From positions 100,084,557 to 100,125,533 of the forward strand of contig CM044506.1 of assembly GCA_024364805.1 (NCBI GenBank): DNA of 40,977 nt. Reading direction: 5' to 3'. Every line of letters starts with the position of its first letter. Position 1 is the first letter of the stretch. The translations under genes and the position numbers were made by a program. Of this stretch, positions 30,888-40,862 are shown one piece after another. The stretch comes from Euprymna scolopes. Taxonomy: Eukaryota; Mollusca; Cephalopoda; Sepiida; Sepiolidae. The notes under the pieces were generated by a model. That model made no database searches, had not been told where the DNA came from, and worked only from the letters and a program-made list of their open reading frames with translations.

Positions 30888-31557
30888 CTGATGGAAAAAA
30901 ACAAAAAATATGTAAGCTAGATTATCCTAGTTATACCTCAATAGCAGTGAATCTGACAATTATATTTGATTCTGCTTAGCAAGTTAAAAGTAGAAATTTT
31001 CAATCCATTCTTTAGACTAAGAAAATTCCAATCAATTTCATTGATTACATTTTTCCAGTCTAATAATTCTTACAGTAATGGAAAATTAGAGATTCACTGT
31101 TTAATTTCATTAAATAATCAACAGCTGATTATCCAATGAAATTGTTACAAATAAAACTTTCAAAATGGCGTCTACATTCATTGGATACATAGTCATTGAT
31201 ATCTATGATTTTGTTTTCATTATGAATACGTTTTAAGCACTGTAACGTGCTTACTTTTAAAATTTCTTACGAGTCTCCACTAAAAATAGAAAACATTTGT
31301 GCCAATAATGCCCATGGATTGCAAACAGTTGTCCACTCATGATAAGTTGGGTTTTTTTTGACAATTCGTTGTTGGATAGCAGTTTATTATCTGTCAGACA
31401 ATAGTGCAATCACTAAACACTTTAAAACATTCATTCATACATGTAATAATATTTTCTTCATAAAGCAAAATTTGCAAGTCATTTTGATGCATTTAAACTG
31501 CATTTCAAAAATGTTTAAAATGGTACCACTCCCGTCTTTGTAGCTCTTTGACTTTCC

Positions 31558-31563
<6 letters not shown>
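30888..31563. other. Intronic AT-rich DNA, nothing recognised
   Basis: No upstream exon of the host gene could be recognised here on the minus strand, and no transposon signature. The frame at 31358-31543 has no motif. Confidence 0.5.
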
Positions 31564-31622
<59 letters not shown>

Positions 31623-31633
31623 GAAAAAGAAAG
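31564..31633. repeat. Poly-A run, 45 bases, grading into GAAA repeat
   Basis: A pure A-run at 31564-31608 is followed by AAAG/GAAAA-type repeats to about 31633. No retroposon body was identified on the left, where an A-tail would require it. Confidence 0.95.
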
Positions 31634-31878
31634 AGGCTTTATTTGAACGACTCATTTCTAGTATATAAAAGGCACTTTTTGCACTTGTCTGAGATCATTC
31701 CCTATGGACTCCAAAACGGCTATACTGTTTTTTTCTTTGGAATATCATAAATGTACTTTATGTGTCTGAGAGTGTTCTTAGATAAGTTTTATATTGCGGA
31801 GGGGGGGGGAGGTAAAAAATCCGATTAAAGAACAGTCCGATTTTGATTTAAGATCTTTATAACCTAACATCACAAATA

Positions 31879-32890
31879 CATTTTTTTTTAACATAGGTAA
31901 AACCACTTATCAAGGCCCAGAGGCCACTCGAGGAAAAGGTTAAGAGTGTACAGTAATCAATTGGACAATATAGTAATCGTTAGTAATGGAAATTCTGTAA
32001 ATTTGTTACGTGGAACGGCTCATCAAGAACTTGTTTACGTTGGACTTGAAGACAACCATATTGTAATCAGCTGGAAAGCAGGAAAACGGAAGACAATTCC
32101 ACAGAAAGAAGCTTTGTTCATGGAATCTATGTTTAGGTTTAGGCACAGATAAAGATAGTGTTTTCAGCTAGACGAGTGTTTCTTGTGAAAGTTTGGAGAG
32201 GGGGTACCATAGATTGAAAATAATGATAAAGCAGAGAAACTCGCAACATCTCTTCTGTGAGATAGAGGTTGCAGCGAAGAGAAGAGGACATCTACGAGGC
32301 TACAAAGTTTATTTTGAACTCTATCAAGGCAGGACAAGTCCTTTCTAGCAGCTCCTGCCCAGATGTGGCAACAGTATTCCATCCTTGGATATACCTGGCT
32401 TTTATATAGATAGAGAATTGCATCAGCAGTGAGATATCTACTGGATCGATAGGAGCCGACCATTTTTCAGCGGCCTTGGCAACAGATTTGATGTACGTGT
32501 TCCATTTAAGATCAGGAGTAAAGATCAAGCCCAGAAACTTGTCAGAACTCAAGGCCTCCCCAAGGCGAGAGCCATTCATTTCAATTGATGCCAGATGGGG
32601 ATCAGAACACTGATGTAAAGAGAGAAGCTTGGTTTTAGATGAATTAGAAGTAACCAGCCACCTCTTTCCCCATTGTACCACGTGCTCAAGATCAGAGGAG
32701 AGAGAATCAGAGAGAACTTGGTCGTGTACTGTCTTAGATGTGCTACCATAGATGGTAGTGTCATCAGCATAAATGTCTACAAATGTAATTTGGAAGATCA
32801 TTAATGTAGATATTTTATGAAGTTTCAGCACTACACAAGCAGAAAGGCCTAGCATCAACAGTAAGCACTTTGATAAGACTGGCATGTTCG
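31879..32890 (-). mobile_element. LINE-B copy c, RT palm to 3' end
   Basis: The most complete LINE-B copy. On the minus strand it contains the catalytic motif VDIYADDTTIYGSTSKT near 32740-32790, and then LSSDLEHVVQWGKRWLVTSN and FLGLIFTPDLKWNTYIKSVA (32460-32700). After a frameshift near 32455 it continues with YRSSRYLTADAILYLYKSQV, MEYCCHIWAGAARKDLSCLD and SLQPLSHRRDVASF, and ends at the C-terminus and 3' UTR (CCACTTATCAAGGCCC near 31905) with a T-run at 31881-31890 as antisense tail. Endonuclease and early RT are missing. Frameshifts mark it as inactive. It belongs to the Jockey superfamily by RT style, a different family from LINE-A. Confidence 0.88.
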
Positions 32891-33891
32891 AAATAAATGC
32901 TTCTGTTTAGAAAACAATTGAACTATGATACTTGAACATTAATTCACGCTATCATAAAAATAATTTTACAAAATTAACAGGTTCGCTACAGTGCAATGTA
33001 GATTACAATACATTGTAAACTAACTCACTGTGGGTTCCTGACTAGACTAAGCAAGCAATCGATTTGATTGCAGATTGGGAGATTTCAATTTTGATGAGAA
33101 AAATGGAAACATGGAACATTCAGCAATCCTCATTCAATCCCGGGCAACGTCGATTCCCCTGCTAGTATATAAAGCATTAACTGTTTCATTCTAAATTATG
33201 TTTAACAGTAGCGAAATTTAACATTGTCTAATGACTTCACCATGTAAGCACTTGTTTTAGCATATTCACTATATTTACTTCCTTTGAAACCATCTTTCTT
33301 GCATAAAAAGTTGATAGACTACCATTTGATTTAAGTATTTATGGAATGACAATTTTTATTCTCACTTCTGTATCTGTAAGGTTTCTATCTTGTGTAGTTT
33401 TTGACTTTTAGCAACCTTTGATAAGGATTCCTAAAAGAATTAAAAGTACTTTGACAACTAATTTCAAAAACAAGAATACTTCTATTTAATAGACAAATTA
33501 ATTATTCATCAAAATTGATTTCTTCTAAACTCTTAGCCGTTTATGGGAGCAAGTTTCTAAAGTCCATATGGAGCACGACTTCAGTATTTGTGTGAGCATT
33601 TGTGAATATTGAGTTTTGACCGAATCATTGTTATTTTTATCAGCAAATATCGACAGACTTGTCAGATCCTGTTCAAATTTAGTCGCGTTAAGCTTTACGT
33701 AAATATTTATTAAATAAACGCTGCACTCATCTGACTGTGAAACTGATACAATCTTAGTTTAGCAACAGCAAATGGAACACACTTCCACTTCATAAACGTC
33801 TCATTGTTAGCATTCTTAGTAACCCCCCACTTTCCAGTTAAAATCTGATCAAACTTAATTCTTATACAGTTCCAGTCGTATTTATTAATTT

Positions 33892-33925
<34 letters not shown>

Positions 33926-34324
33926 TAGATGAAAGATATTTTCAAGCTTATGAGAGGTGTAAAAAAGCATAAAATGCTGTTTTCTATTTCGAACAATTCT
34001 TTGCTCTTTGTCAGAAAATGTAGTGAAATAAGTAAAAATAACAAAATGAAAAATATTAAAACTTATTTACAAATTATCCAAGTCATACGTAGTAAATGCA
34101 CACACTATAAATACCATACAAATTCCATGTATACATAAAAAAAAAAAAATTAGAACTCAAAGTTAATTTGTAATACGTTCATATGTACAAGAAACTGAAA
34201 TCTAATACTAGGAATATTTAAAATAAATATATTGCAAGATTTCTTTGGTATTATAGATTAACACCTGCTAAATCGCACCCATCTGTCTATAAAATATGCG
34301 ATTTTCTTTTTATGACATTCATAT
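32891..34324. other. Intronic DNA with a (CA)n microsatellite
   Basis: Contains a perfect CA dinucleotide run at 33895-33922. No exon or transposon signature was recognised; the frames at 33710-34138 cross the microsatellite and have no motif. Confidence 0.5.
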
Positions 34325-34775
34325 GACCACACTAAAAACTTGGCAGAAATATATAAATTTAATTTAAAATAATCTTAAGCGTTAAGGCAGTTTTTTCTAT
34401 ATATCCTATTTTTGTTTAAAAAATTATATGTGGTTTTAAGAGAGTGTTTAAATGGCAAGCCTCCCCCCTTACAAACTTCAGGTTAGTGGTAAGGCTAGGG
34501 GCAATGGTGAACACATTAAAAACTTGGCAGAAGAAAAAAAAAAAAAAAAAAAAAAAAAAAACTTAGAATGGGGGAATTAGTTTCACAAATTGAAAGTTAA
34601 AATAATCCATGATTTCTAGGTTGTTCTAGCATTTTAGGGCAGTTAATTTATTTTTCTATGAAACAAAACTTGTTTTTTCTTTAGGGGGATGGAGTGTTTA
34701 TGATTAGGTTTTAAGATGGTTTATACAATGGAGTCTTTCTACTCGGACTTAGGTTAGTAGTTATGGAAGGGTTTT
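34325..34775. repeat. Diverged tandem duplication, about 185-bp unit
   Basis: The block CACTAAAAACTTGGCAGAA at 34329 returns as CACATTAAAAACTTGGCAGA at 34511. In both units it is followed in order by an AAAATAATC stretch, a GGCAGTT stretch, a TTTTCTAT stretch, GAGTGTTTAA/GAGTGTTTAT, and CAGGTTAGTGGTAAGGCTAG versus TAGGTTAGTAGTTATGGAAG. The second unit is longer because it carries a 28-base A-run (34534-34561) and other insertions. Confidence 0.6.
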
Positions 34776-35369
34776 TATTTTGAAGCAGATAACATTCGGA
34801 CTTAGAATTAGGGTTAACGGAGATTTGGGGGAATGGGACTTATGGTTCAGATATAAGTTTAATGTACGACAGGTTCAAGGCAGGCACTTTTAGGAAGTGG
34901 GTTTGTCACTGACCTAGATTTAGCGATTCAAGTGCAACTGATATTTACAAAATCAGTAAGGGTTTGGGTTTTTTTTTGTTTTTTGTTTATTTTTTTTTTT
35001 ACTTATGAACAATGCCCCCCCCCCTTAGCAGCCACCAATATGAAAGACTATGACACGGCCAGATTAAAAGATGAAAGAAAACTCTAGAAACAACTTGGGT
35101 TAGCAATCATTGTTGAGTGAGGTAGCATACTTGGTTTTATCAGATTATTGAATGACAGAATGATTGATCAGAGGATATGAAACAAAGTTAGGCAACTAAA
35201 TTGAATTAAGTTTTACTTTGAACATTAAAACCATAAAACTGCACGCATAACAATCTAACGTGTAAAACCATAACGTAAAAATCGATTCATTTTTTTTTGT
35301 TTTGAGTCGAAGTACAAAAACTTCAATTTATGGTGTTTGAATAAACAAACGGTCTGCAGAGTCCCCTCT
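34776..35369. other. Intronic DNA, nothing recognised
   Basis: No coding or transposon signal. Scattered GGTTA/TTAGGG-like words and a C9 run near 35016-35024 are low-complexity only. Confidence 0.45.
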
Positions 35370-36110
35370 GCACAAGTGAAAAATTTACTTTCACCATGAT
35401 TAATGTTTGTAAAAATTAGTTTTTAAATTTCCGTTATTTCCATGGCAGGTGCTCGTCCGAGCTCCAATCTCTGGTCCCCCCCCTCGCCAATCTTTCACGA
35501 AAAACACCCGTCTAGCTGAATCCACTGTGAAAAATTTCCCCCACTCTATATCTGTGCCTAAATCAAAACGCGGATTCCATGAACAAAGCTTCTTTCTTAG
35601 AACTGCACGCCTGTGGAACTGTTCCGTCTGCCTGCTTCCCACCGGACTACAACTTGGATGTCTTCAAGTCCAACGTTAACAAATTCCTAATGAACCGCCC
35701 CCTTAAGTAAACACTTCATCAAATCTCCACACTAACGTAATGTACTTGCAATAACCCTTATCCCTGAGTGGCTTCCGGGCCTTGATAAGAGGTGATCACT
35801 ATGTAAAAAAAAAAAAAAAAAATCCAAGGTGTGGTTATTGAGAAAAGTGTGAACAAACAGATAAACGATTGGGGGCAATTTTATACCTATAACAGCCATT
35901 GGGGGGGAAACCAAAGTTATCCTGGAAAATCCATTCAGGCAAAAAATTACTTTCACTATGATTAATGTTTGGTCAAAAAAAAATAAAAAAATAAAAAATA
36001 CAAGGCCTGATTATTAAAGTGCAAACAGATGCATGGGAGTGAATTACTAGATCCAATCCCTCCTTTGCTGGGGAATCAAAAAGGTGGACAAGTTTTTATT
36101 GTTAATCTAA
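35370..36110. repeat. Tandem repeat, about 185-bp unit, split by LINE-B
   Basis: The block TTTACTTTCACCATGATTAA (35388) recurs at 35950 as TTACTTTCACTATGATTAAT. A second shared block, CAAGGTGTGGTTATTGAG...ACAAACAGAT at 35825-35865, recurs as CAAGGCCTGATTATTAAAG...CAAACAGAT at 36001-36030. Removing the LINE-B insert (35445-35822) leaves two or more head-to-tail units of about 185 bp. The function is unknown. Confidence 0.6.
35445..35822 (+). mobile_element. LINE-B copy d, 3' end with A-tail
   Basis: This is the only LINE-B copy on the plus strand. It encodes the C-terminal region (PPRQSFTKNTRLAESTVKNF, then KSKRGFHEQSFFLRTARLWN), shifts frame, and ends LDVFKSNVNKFLMNRPLK with a stop near 35708. 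The 3' UTR reaches CGGGCCTTGATAAGAGGTGA and the A-tail is at 35804-35822. It is truncated at the 5' side. The surrounding 185-bp tandem repeat was interrupted by this insertion. Confidence 0.88.
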
Positions 36111-36527
36111 TGAGCAAGATTACCAAATGAAACAATGTGTTAAAAAGAAAAAAAAAAAGACATTGAAAATACATCTGGAGAGGGAACGCACCTTGTATGA
36201 AAATATAAAAAAGAAATAAGGATACAAAAAGTAGGTATTTTCAGTGTACATGGATATGTACATAGATCAAAGAAAGATCAAAGCAATTGACTTACTGCAG
36301 GCCAAATTGTATAATTATCAAGAGAAAAATGTTTTGTAACACGATCATTTAATAAACACTGTAGGCATTTCTGACTTTGTTTATAATCAATTTTGGTTTG
36401 TTTATGTTAATCTGATTTTGATAAGTGAATAATCACTGTTTCTCTGTTTTAAATAGATTTGAAAAGCAGAAAGTAATACAAATATCAAAATATTTATATT
36501 AATCAAATCCATGTTCTCATCTTGAGT

Positions 36528-37025
36528 TAAAAAAAAAATAAAAATAAAAAGAGTCACCTCTTATCAAGGTTCGGAAACTATTAGAAGATAAGGGTTAATG
36601 AGTGCATGGTAGCCAATGGGGTAATATCGTAATTGTTCGTGGAAATTTGGTAAATTGGATTTCTTAAGGGGGCAGCTCATCAAGAACTTTGTTTACATTG
36701 GACTTGAAGACGACCATACTGTAGTCAACTGGAAAGCAGGAAAACGAAAGACAATTCCACAGGCGTACAGTTCTAAGAAGCTTTGTTCATGGAATCCACA
36801 TTTAGGTTTAGGCACAGATAAAGTGTGGGGGAAATCATCGATAGTGGTTTCAGCTAGATGAGTTTGGCAAGGGGTTGGGGCCCATAGAGTGGAGCTCAGA
36901 CGAGTACTTGTCATGAAAATAATGATAAAACAGACCTATTCATAACGTCTGTGGGAAAGAGGTTGCAGGGAAGAGAAAAGGGCATCCCTACCAGGCTGCA
37001 AAATCTATTTTGAACTACCAGGAAG
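36528..37025 (-). mobile_element. LINE-B copy e, 3' end
   Basis: A minus-strand LINE-B 3' segment. The T/A-rich tail lies at about 36528-36552, the 3' terminus at CCTCTTATCAAGGTTCGG near 36556. The frame 36693-36914 reads THLAETTIDDFPHTLSVPKP and then KCGFHEQSFLELYACGIVFR, the same protein segment as copy d. The coding match continues to about 37020. It is 5'-truncated and frameshifted. Confidence 0.85.
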
Positions 37026-37029
37026 GATA

Positions 37030-37500
37030 GTATGCTTCAAGCACAATATTTCGGCCAATGTAACCTCCAACATTCAGGTGTATAAATCGCCATATTTGAT
37101 ATAGGAAAAGGGGTAACTATACTTCAGAGGTTTAGTATTTAGGTTCTAGTTGAAAGTAAAATTAAAAATAACTATGGTTTACTGGCATCCTCTTGTATTG
37201 TAAATTTACATTTTAAGAACTTATAGTTGATTAATGGATCTGATTAAAATTTTGCCCCCACCCCCTTTACGGATAAAAAAAAAAAAAAAAATGTAGAAAT
37301 AACATCTCCTTGTGTCTTGGTTGATCTTTCTATATTTTAAAAATTTTACTTCAACTAAAACCTAAATACGAAATCTCTGAAATGTAGAGCTATCTCCCTT
37401 TCCCCAATATCAAGCATTGTGATGTATACACCTGCAGAAGGTCAGAGGTTGCACCGACCGAAATGTGCAAATAACACTCGGAATGAGATTATATTAATTC
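37030..37500. mobile_element. Possible Penelope-like element remnant
   Basis: Two inverted copies of one motif face outward-inward. On the minus strand at 37040-37085 it reads ACACCTGAATGTTGGAGG...GGCCGAAAT. On the plus strand at 37427-37470 it reads ACACCTGCAGAAGGTCAGAG...GACCGAAAT. The CTGANGA / short stem / GAAA layout is the conserved core of the hammerhead-like motifs that Penelope-like retroelements carry in their terminal repeats. No reverse transcriptase or GIY-YIG frame lies between them, so at most terminal repeats survive. Confidence 0.4.
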
Positions 37501-38290
37501 AAATATATATGAAATTAGTAAATAAAATTAATTTCTCATACAATGATTACTTTTTCAACTATTTTAATAACAAATGCATTTAGTTTTACTTTTTATCAAA
37601 TTTTTAGTTCCGTTTAATTAGCAATACCCATTGACCATAAAATGCTTTGGATAATTAAATTTCAAGGTACACAAAAGTTTAAGTCTTCAAAAATACCATT
37701 TTTTTTTTTCAGAAATAAATATCCTTTCACATGCATTAATAATCAACATGATTTATTTTAAGTTTTGAATCGATCGATAAAAATCTTAATCGTATTAAAC
37801 AGCCATTTTAATAACTTTATGAACCCTCCATTAAAAGTTCATTAGCATTCCGAGAAATTTAGTCATGACATTTGAAAAGTAGTCATAAAAAAAACAAAAA
37901 CCCATCAATCTCAATTATTGTCAGGATATGAAATTAAGAAAATGAACAGACCAATTTATATAAAAACCTTCAACACGACGAGTATCGAACACATTTTAAA
38001 AGTGTTTTTCATGCTCCAACCATTAAGTAAATCAATCTTTATGCATCAAAATTATAATTGTATGCAGTTTTCTCTTTGTGGTAACAGTTGTTAATTATCC
38101 TGTTTGATAAAAAAAAAAAAAAAATATTGTCCCTTTTTCATTAAAATTAAAGGATTTGATTTATCGCTCATAAGTTATTAGCTGGCAGCAACAACCGTTT
38201 ACTTTTAACTCAACATTTCTGGAAAGCATGTTCAGCATACTTATTTAGAGGAGAACATTTCCCATAGAAAAATATTAACACATAAAAGCC
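37501..38290. other. Intronic AT-rich DNA, nothing recognised
   Basis: No recognised coding, repeat or regulatory structure. Confidence 0.5.
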
Positions 38291-38293
38291 TCA

Positions 38294-38649
38294 AAATGTA
38301 CCTGAAGAGTGTGGTAATCCCCTAATGCAACCAGGTGGCTGCTGGCAAACCCTGGGTGTGGCAGCAGGACTTAGCACTAGCCCACAAGTCCAAAGAGACC
38401 CAGGCTTGGCTTCAGAAGGAGTGCTAGGACTTTGTACTCTCTCTCAACCTGAACCTGCTGGACTACTTTGTTTGGTCATACGTCGAGAACATCACCAACA
38501 TGACCTCCCACAGTACCAAAGCCAGCCTGATAGCAACCATCTGCCGAGTATTCGCCAAGCTCCTGCTGGCGCTTGTGAAAAAAGCATGCTCCCAGTTCCA
38601 GAACCATTTCAATGTGGTGATTGAGGCTGAAGGCAGCTACATTGAATAG
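38294..38649 (+). pseudogene. Tc1/mariner-type transposase remnant (DDE_3, C-terminal half)
   Basis: The frame ending at TAG 38647-38649 reads VYLKSVVIP, then VAAGKPWVWQQDLALAHKSK, then TQAWLQKEC, a stop, DFVLSLNLNLLDYFVWSYVE, NITNMTSHSTKASLIATICR and VIEAEGSYIE. This is the catalytic half of an IS630-Tc1-mariner transposase. QQD holds the second catalytic aspartate. The WPPSSPDLNPLDYFVW block that normally carries the third acidic residue is shortened to LSLNLNLLDYFVW, so the residue is deleted. One in-frame stop also breaks it. The N-terminal DNA-binding half and the terminal inverted repeats were not found. A 99-codon frame overlapping it in another frame is a shadow. Confidence 0.88.
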
Positions 38650-39237
38650 ATGTCAGCTCTACTACATAATCAAGTTAATAAACCTGTAGTGCCATTTTCT
38701 TTAAGGTGACAACTCTATCGTTCCATCTTTAGAGCTACCCTGCATTGCTTTTGGCCATAAAATAGAAAAGTTTAATTTTTTTTAAATGTATTCAGTTTTT
38801 TTTTTTGTTTTTTTAAACATCTTACATTATCCCCTTCCTCTCGTTTTAATGTATAAAAAAAAAAAAATATCTAAGAAATTCACCTGAACATTATGTTTTA
38901 AAGTAATGAAGCCTATATTTGTTTTAAAGCATTCCTGGGCAACACCGAGAATCTAGTCTTTCCCTCAGTTTAACACTAATGAACCAGATACGTGTTTATA
39001 TTTACACCGAGTTTGTCTAGCATACAGCACTATAATGAAACATTATCAATGTGGAATTAGCTGCTCCCCCACCCCACCAATAATATAAAAAGAAGCAATG
39101 TCAAGGACAGAACCTTAAGACATGTTAAACGCTTAGGAATTAGAAATTCCTTTTTAAAATTACATGTTTACATTAAAAATTCTGAAATATCGACCCCCCC
39201 CCTCCTCGACGAATTTTACTGCAGTAGAACTAAAGGA

Positions 39238-39240
<3 letters not shown>
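38650..39240. other. Intronic DNA, nothing recognised
   Basis: Probably includes the 3' flank of the transposase remnant, but no terminal inverted repeat was found. Confidence 0.4.

Positions 39241-39268
<28 letters not shown>
39241..39268. repeat. Poly-T run, 28 bases
   Basis: The longest T-run on the plus strand. It lies at the 3' side of the minus-strand 5S-derived SINE copy 2, so it may be that element's antisense A-tail. Confidence 0.9.
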
Positions 39269-39269
39269 C

Positions 39270-39487
39270 AAATTTGATTGAGGTAATATTGAATAAAAAC
39301 TAGCTATTGAATAGCTGGTATAGCATTCACTCTGATCAAGTTATGATGGCTTCTAAGTAAGGAAATTTCTTGGGAATATAAATTCACATATATCTGGGTC
39401 AGGGAGAGATAATATTAGTGTATTTTTTTTTCTTTTTTAAGAGAGGTGAGGTCTTCCGAAATGGTCACCCACTTGGTACTAAATAGA
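39270..39487 (-). mobile_element. 5S rRNA-derived SINE, copy 2, truncated
   Basis: The body TTGGGAATATAAATTCACAT and GGGAGAGATAATATTAG at 39370-39420 matches the body of copy 1 (TGGGAATATGAAATTCACAA and GGGGAGATGACGATGTTAG). It is followed by a 5S-like stretch, AAATGGTCACCCACTTGGTA at 39460-39479. The rest of the 5S head is missing and LINE-A copy 5 begins at once. The T-run at 39241-39268 is a plausible antisense A-tail. Confidence 0.65.
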
Positions 39488-39930
39488 CTGAAAGTCTATT
39501 TTCTTCACTCATTTTCACCTCAAACAAACGTATTCTAACTTGGACATAAGGGGCTACTATTTGGGATGATATTTAGTGGAGTCTATGTGGGGAGTTGAGC
39601 AGCAAGATATTTAAACTTCTACAGTCAGAGAAGTAGGGAGGGAATTCCAAAGCTTAGCAGTCCAAGGAAATAAACAAAATAGGTTTTTTGGCATCTAAGG
39701 AAATTAACAGTGAAGGAATTTTGTTGCCTGTCAGGTTAGTCAAAAACATATACATGAAGGGGGCTAAAGTGCTAGGAGTTCACAGCACATTCCATTAAAG
39801 TGCTTATAAAAAAGGCACAGGGATGCAACATTGCAGTGATGAGACAGAGGTTGGAGCTTGGTCAATAGTGCAGGACCTATTAGATTGGAGACTGTCTAAG
39901 AGGGAGAAACTAGTGGTAGATGCACTAGCA
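39488..39930 (-). mobile_element. LINE-A copy 5, 3' end
   Basis: The minus strand reads LQPLSHHCNVASLCLFYKHF and NGMCCELLAL near 39790-39870, and then TAKLWNSLPTSLT near 39630-39660. After the coding end comes a 3' UTR with GTAGCCCCTTATGTCCAAGT, which parallels the GTAGCCCCCTACACCAAAGT of copies 3 and 4. It is more diverged than those copies and has stops. It is the only LINE-A copy in the sense direction of the host gene. Confidence 0.75.
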
Positions 39931-40192
39931 TAGGCGAATGATTGCTTTAGTTTTGATTATCTTATAAGAAACCATCAACATATATAGTGATTTCTGGGGC
40001 ACTACGTGTTTGGATAGCAGCCCTTCATTAGCTACTGGATTAATGGCATTTATTGTGGTAAAATGCCACTAGACCAGCTGCTGATAAAGGAGTGGTATCC
40101 AAGCATGCTTTGCCCCAGAAACCGCCAGTTACATAATTATGCAATAGCAGGTAAGATACACAAGATCATAAAATGGAAACGTGGAGAAAGAA
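39931..40192. other. Intronic DNA, nothing recognised
   Basis: No recognisable feature other than the approach to the hairpin; the frame beginning at 40063 simply runs into its left arm. Confidence 0.4.
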
Positions 40193-40353
40193 AGGAAACA
40201 CGATTAAACATAAGAAATAAAAATCAAATGAGATTTTACTGGTTTCATTCAGATAAATGTATTTAGAAATTTTCGGAAAATGTTCATTTATCTGAATGAA
40301 ACCAGTGAAATCTCATTTGATTTTTATTTCTTCCTTTGTTTAATAGTGTTTCC
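40193..40353. repeat. Large near-perfect hairpin (arms about 67-70 bases)
   Basis: The left arm 40193-40259 (AGGAAACACGATTAAACATA, then AGAAATAAAAATCAAATGAG, then ATTTTACTGGTTTCATTCAG) is the reverse complement of the right arm 40284-40353, with only a few mismatches and a 3-base indel. The loop is 24 bases. Arms this similar imply a recent origin or gene conversion. It could be a MITE with almost no interior or an inverted duplication. Confidence 0.9.
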
Positions 40354-40862
40354 TTCACATTTTTTATACATACATAGTAGGGATCTACCGATTAGCAAAT
40401 TGGCTGATTAATAGGTTTTCTAATGCCGATTTATCAGCAAATTTTGTTGTCATGATATCAATATCAATCAAATTATATTGTAAACAAGGACAAGTTAACT
40501 CCCTTTTTTCCTTGCCATTGAAAATTATTGAAGAGACATGTATTGTCTACACCATATTATCAAATAACAGGCATGATATGTTAACATGGAGATTTTTTTA
40601 CAACTGCACTGAATTTGAGGTAGATAGATGTAAGCATATGGAAAATTCCCCTCCTTTCTCTTCCTATAGAGTTATTTTGTACTTAAATCATTGTACAAGA
40701 AAACTTACTTCATCTTTCGGCTTTCATGTTGAGAAATCGTACAGTAAATTGCGACGATGTGCGAACTGAAAAGAAAGCATTCTTCGGTCATAATCTAGTT
40801 CTTCATTTTTGGACTTTCTACCATTTTTATTTTATGTTTCTGGTTTAAATAATAAGTTTAAT
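40354..40862. other. Intronic DNA with an unsupported 105-codon frame
   Basis: A plus-strand open frame at 40452-40769 has no motif, splice sites or homologous neighbours and is not called as a gene. The start of this stretch, AGTAGGGATCTACCGATTAG at 40376-40395, recalls the end of some hAT elements, but no partner end was found. Confidence 0.35.

Noticed and set aside
35378-35975. TTTACTTTCAC...ATGATTAATG repeats read as target-site duplications of LINE-B copy d
   Set aside because: They lie 50-130 bases away from the element ends and are accompanied by a further shared block, so they are older tandem-repeat units.
36295-36385. Exon-like minus-strand segment with an AG/ acceptor and GTAAGT donor
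   Set aside because: The acceptor has no pyrimidine tract, and the roughly 25-residue translation does not resemble the missing N-terminal part of TBC1D15.
38325-38624. 99-codon plus-strand frame
   Set aside because: It overlaps the transposase remnant in a different frame; the transposase frame carries the recognisable motifs.
40376-40450. Possible hAT terminus (AGGGATCTACCGATTAG)
   Set aside because: Only one end resembles such elements; no opposite end or 8-bp duplication was found in the window.
40452-40769. 105-codon plus-strand frame
   Set aside because: No motif, splice support or repetition; consistent with chance in this composition.
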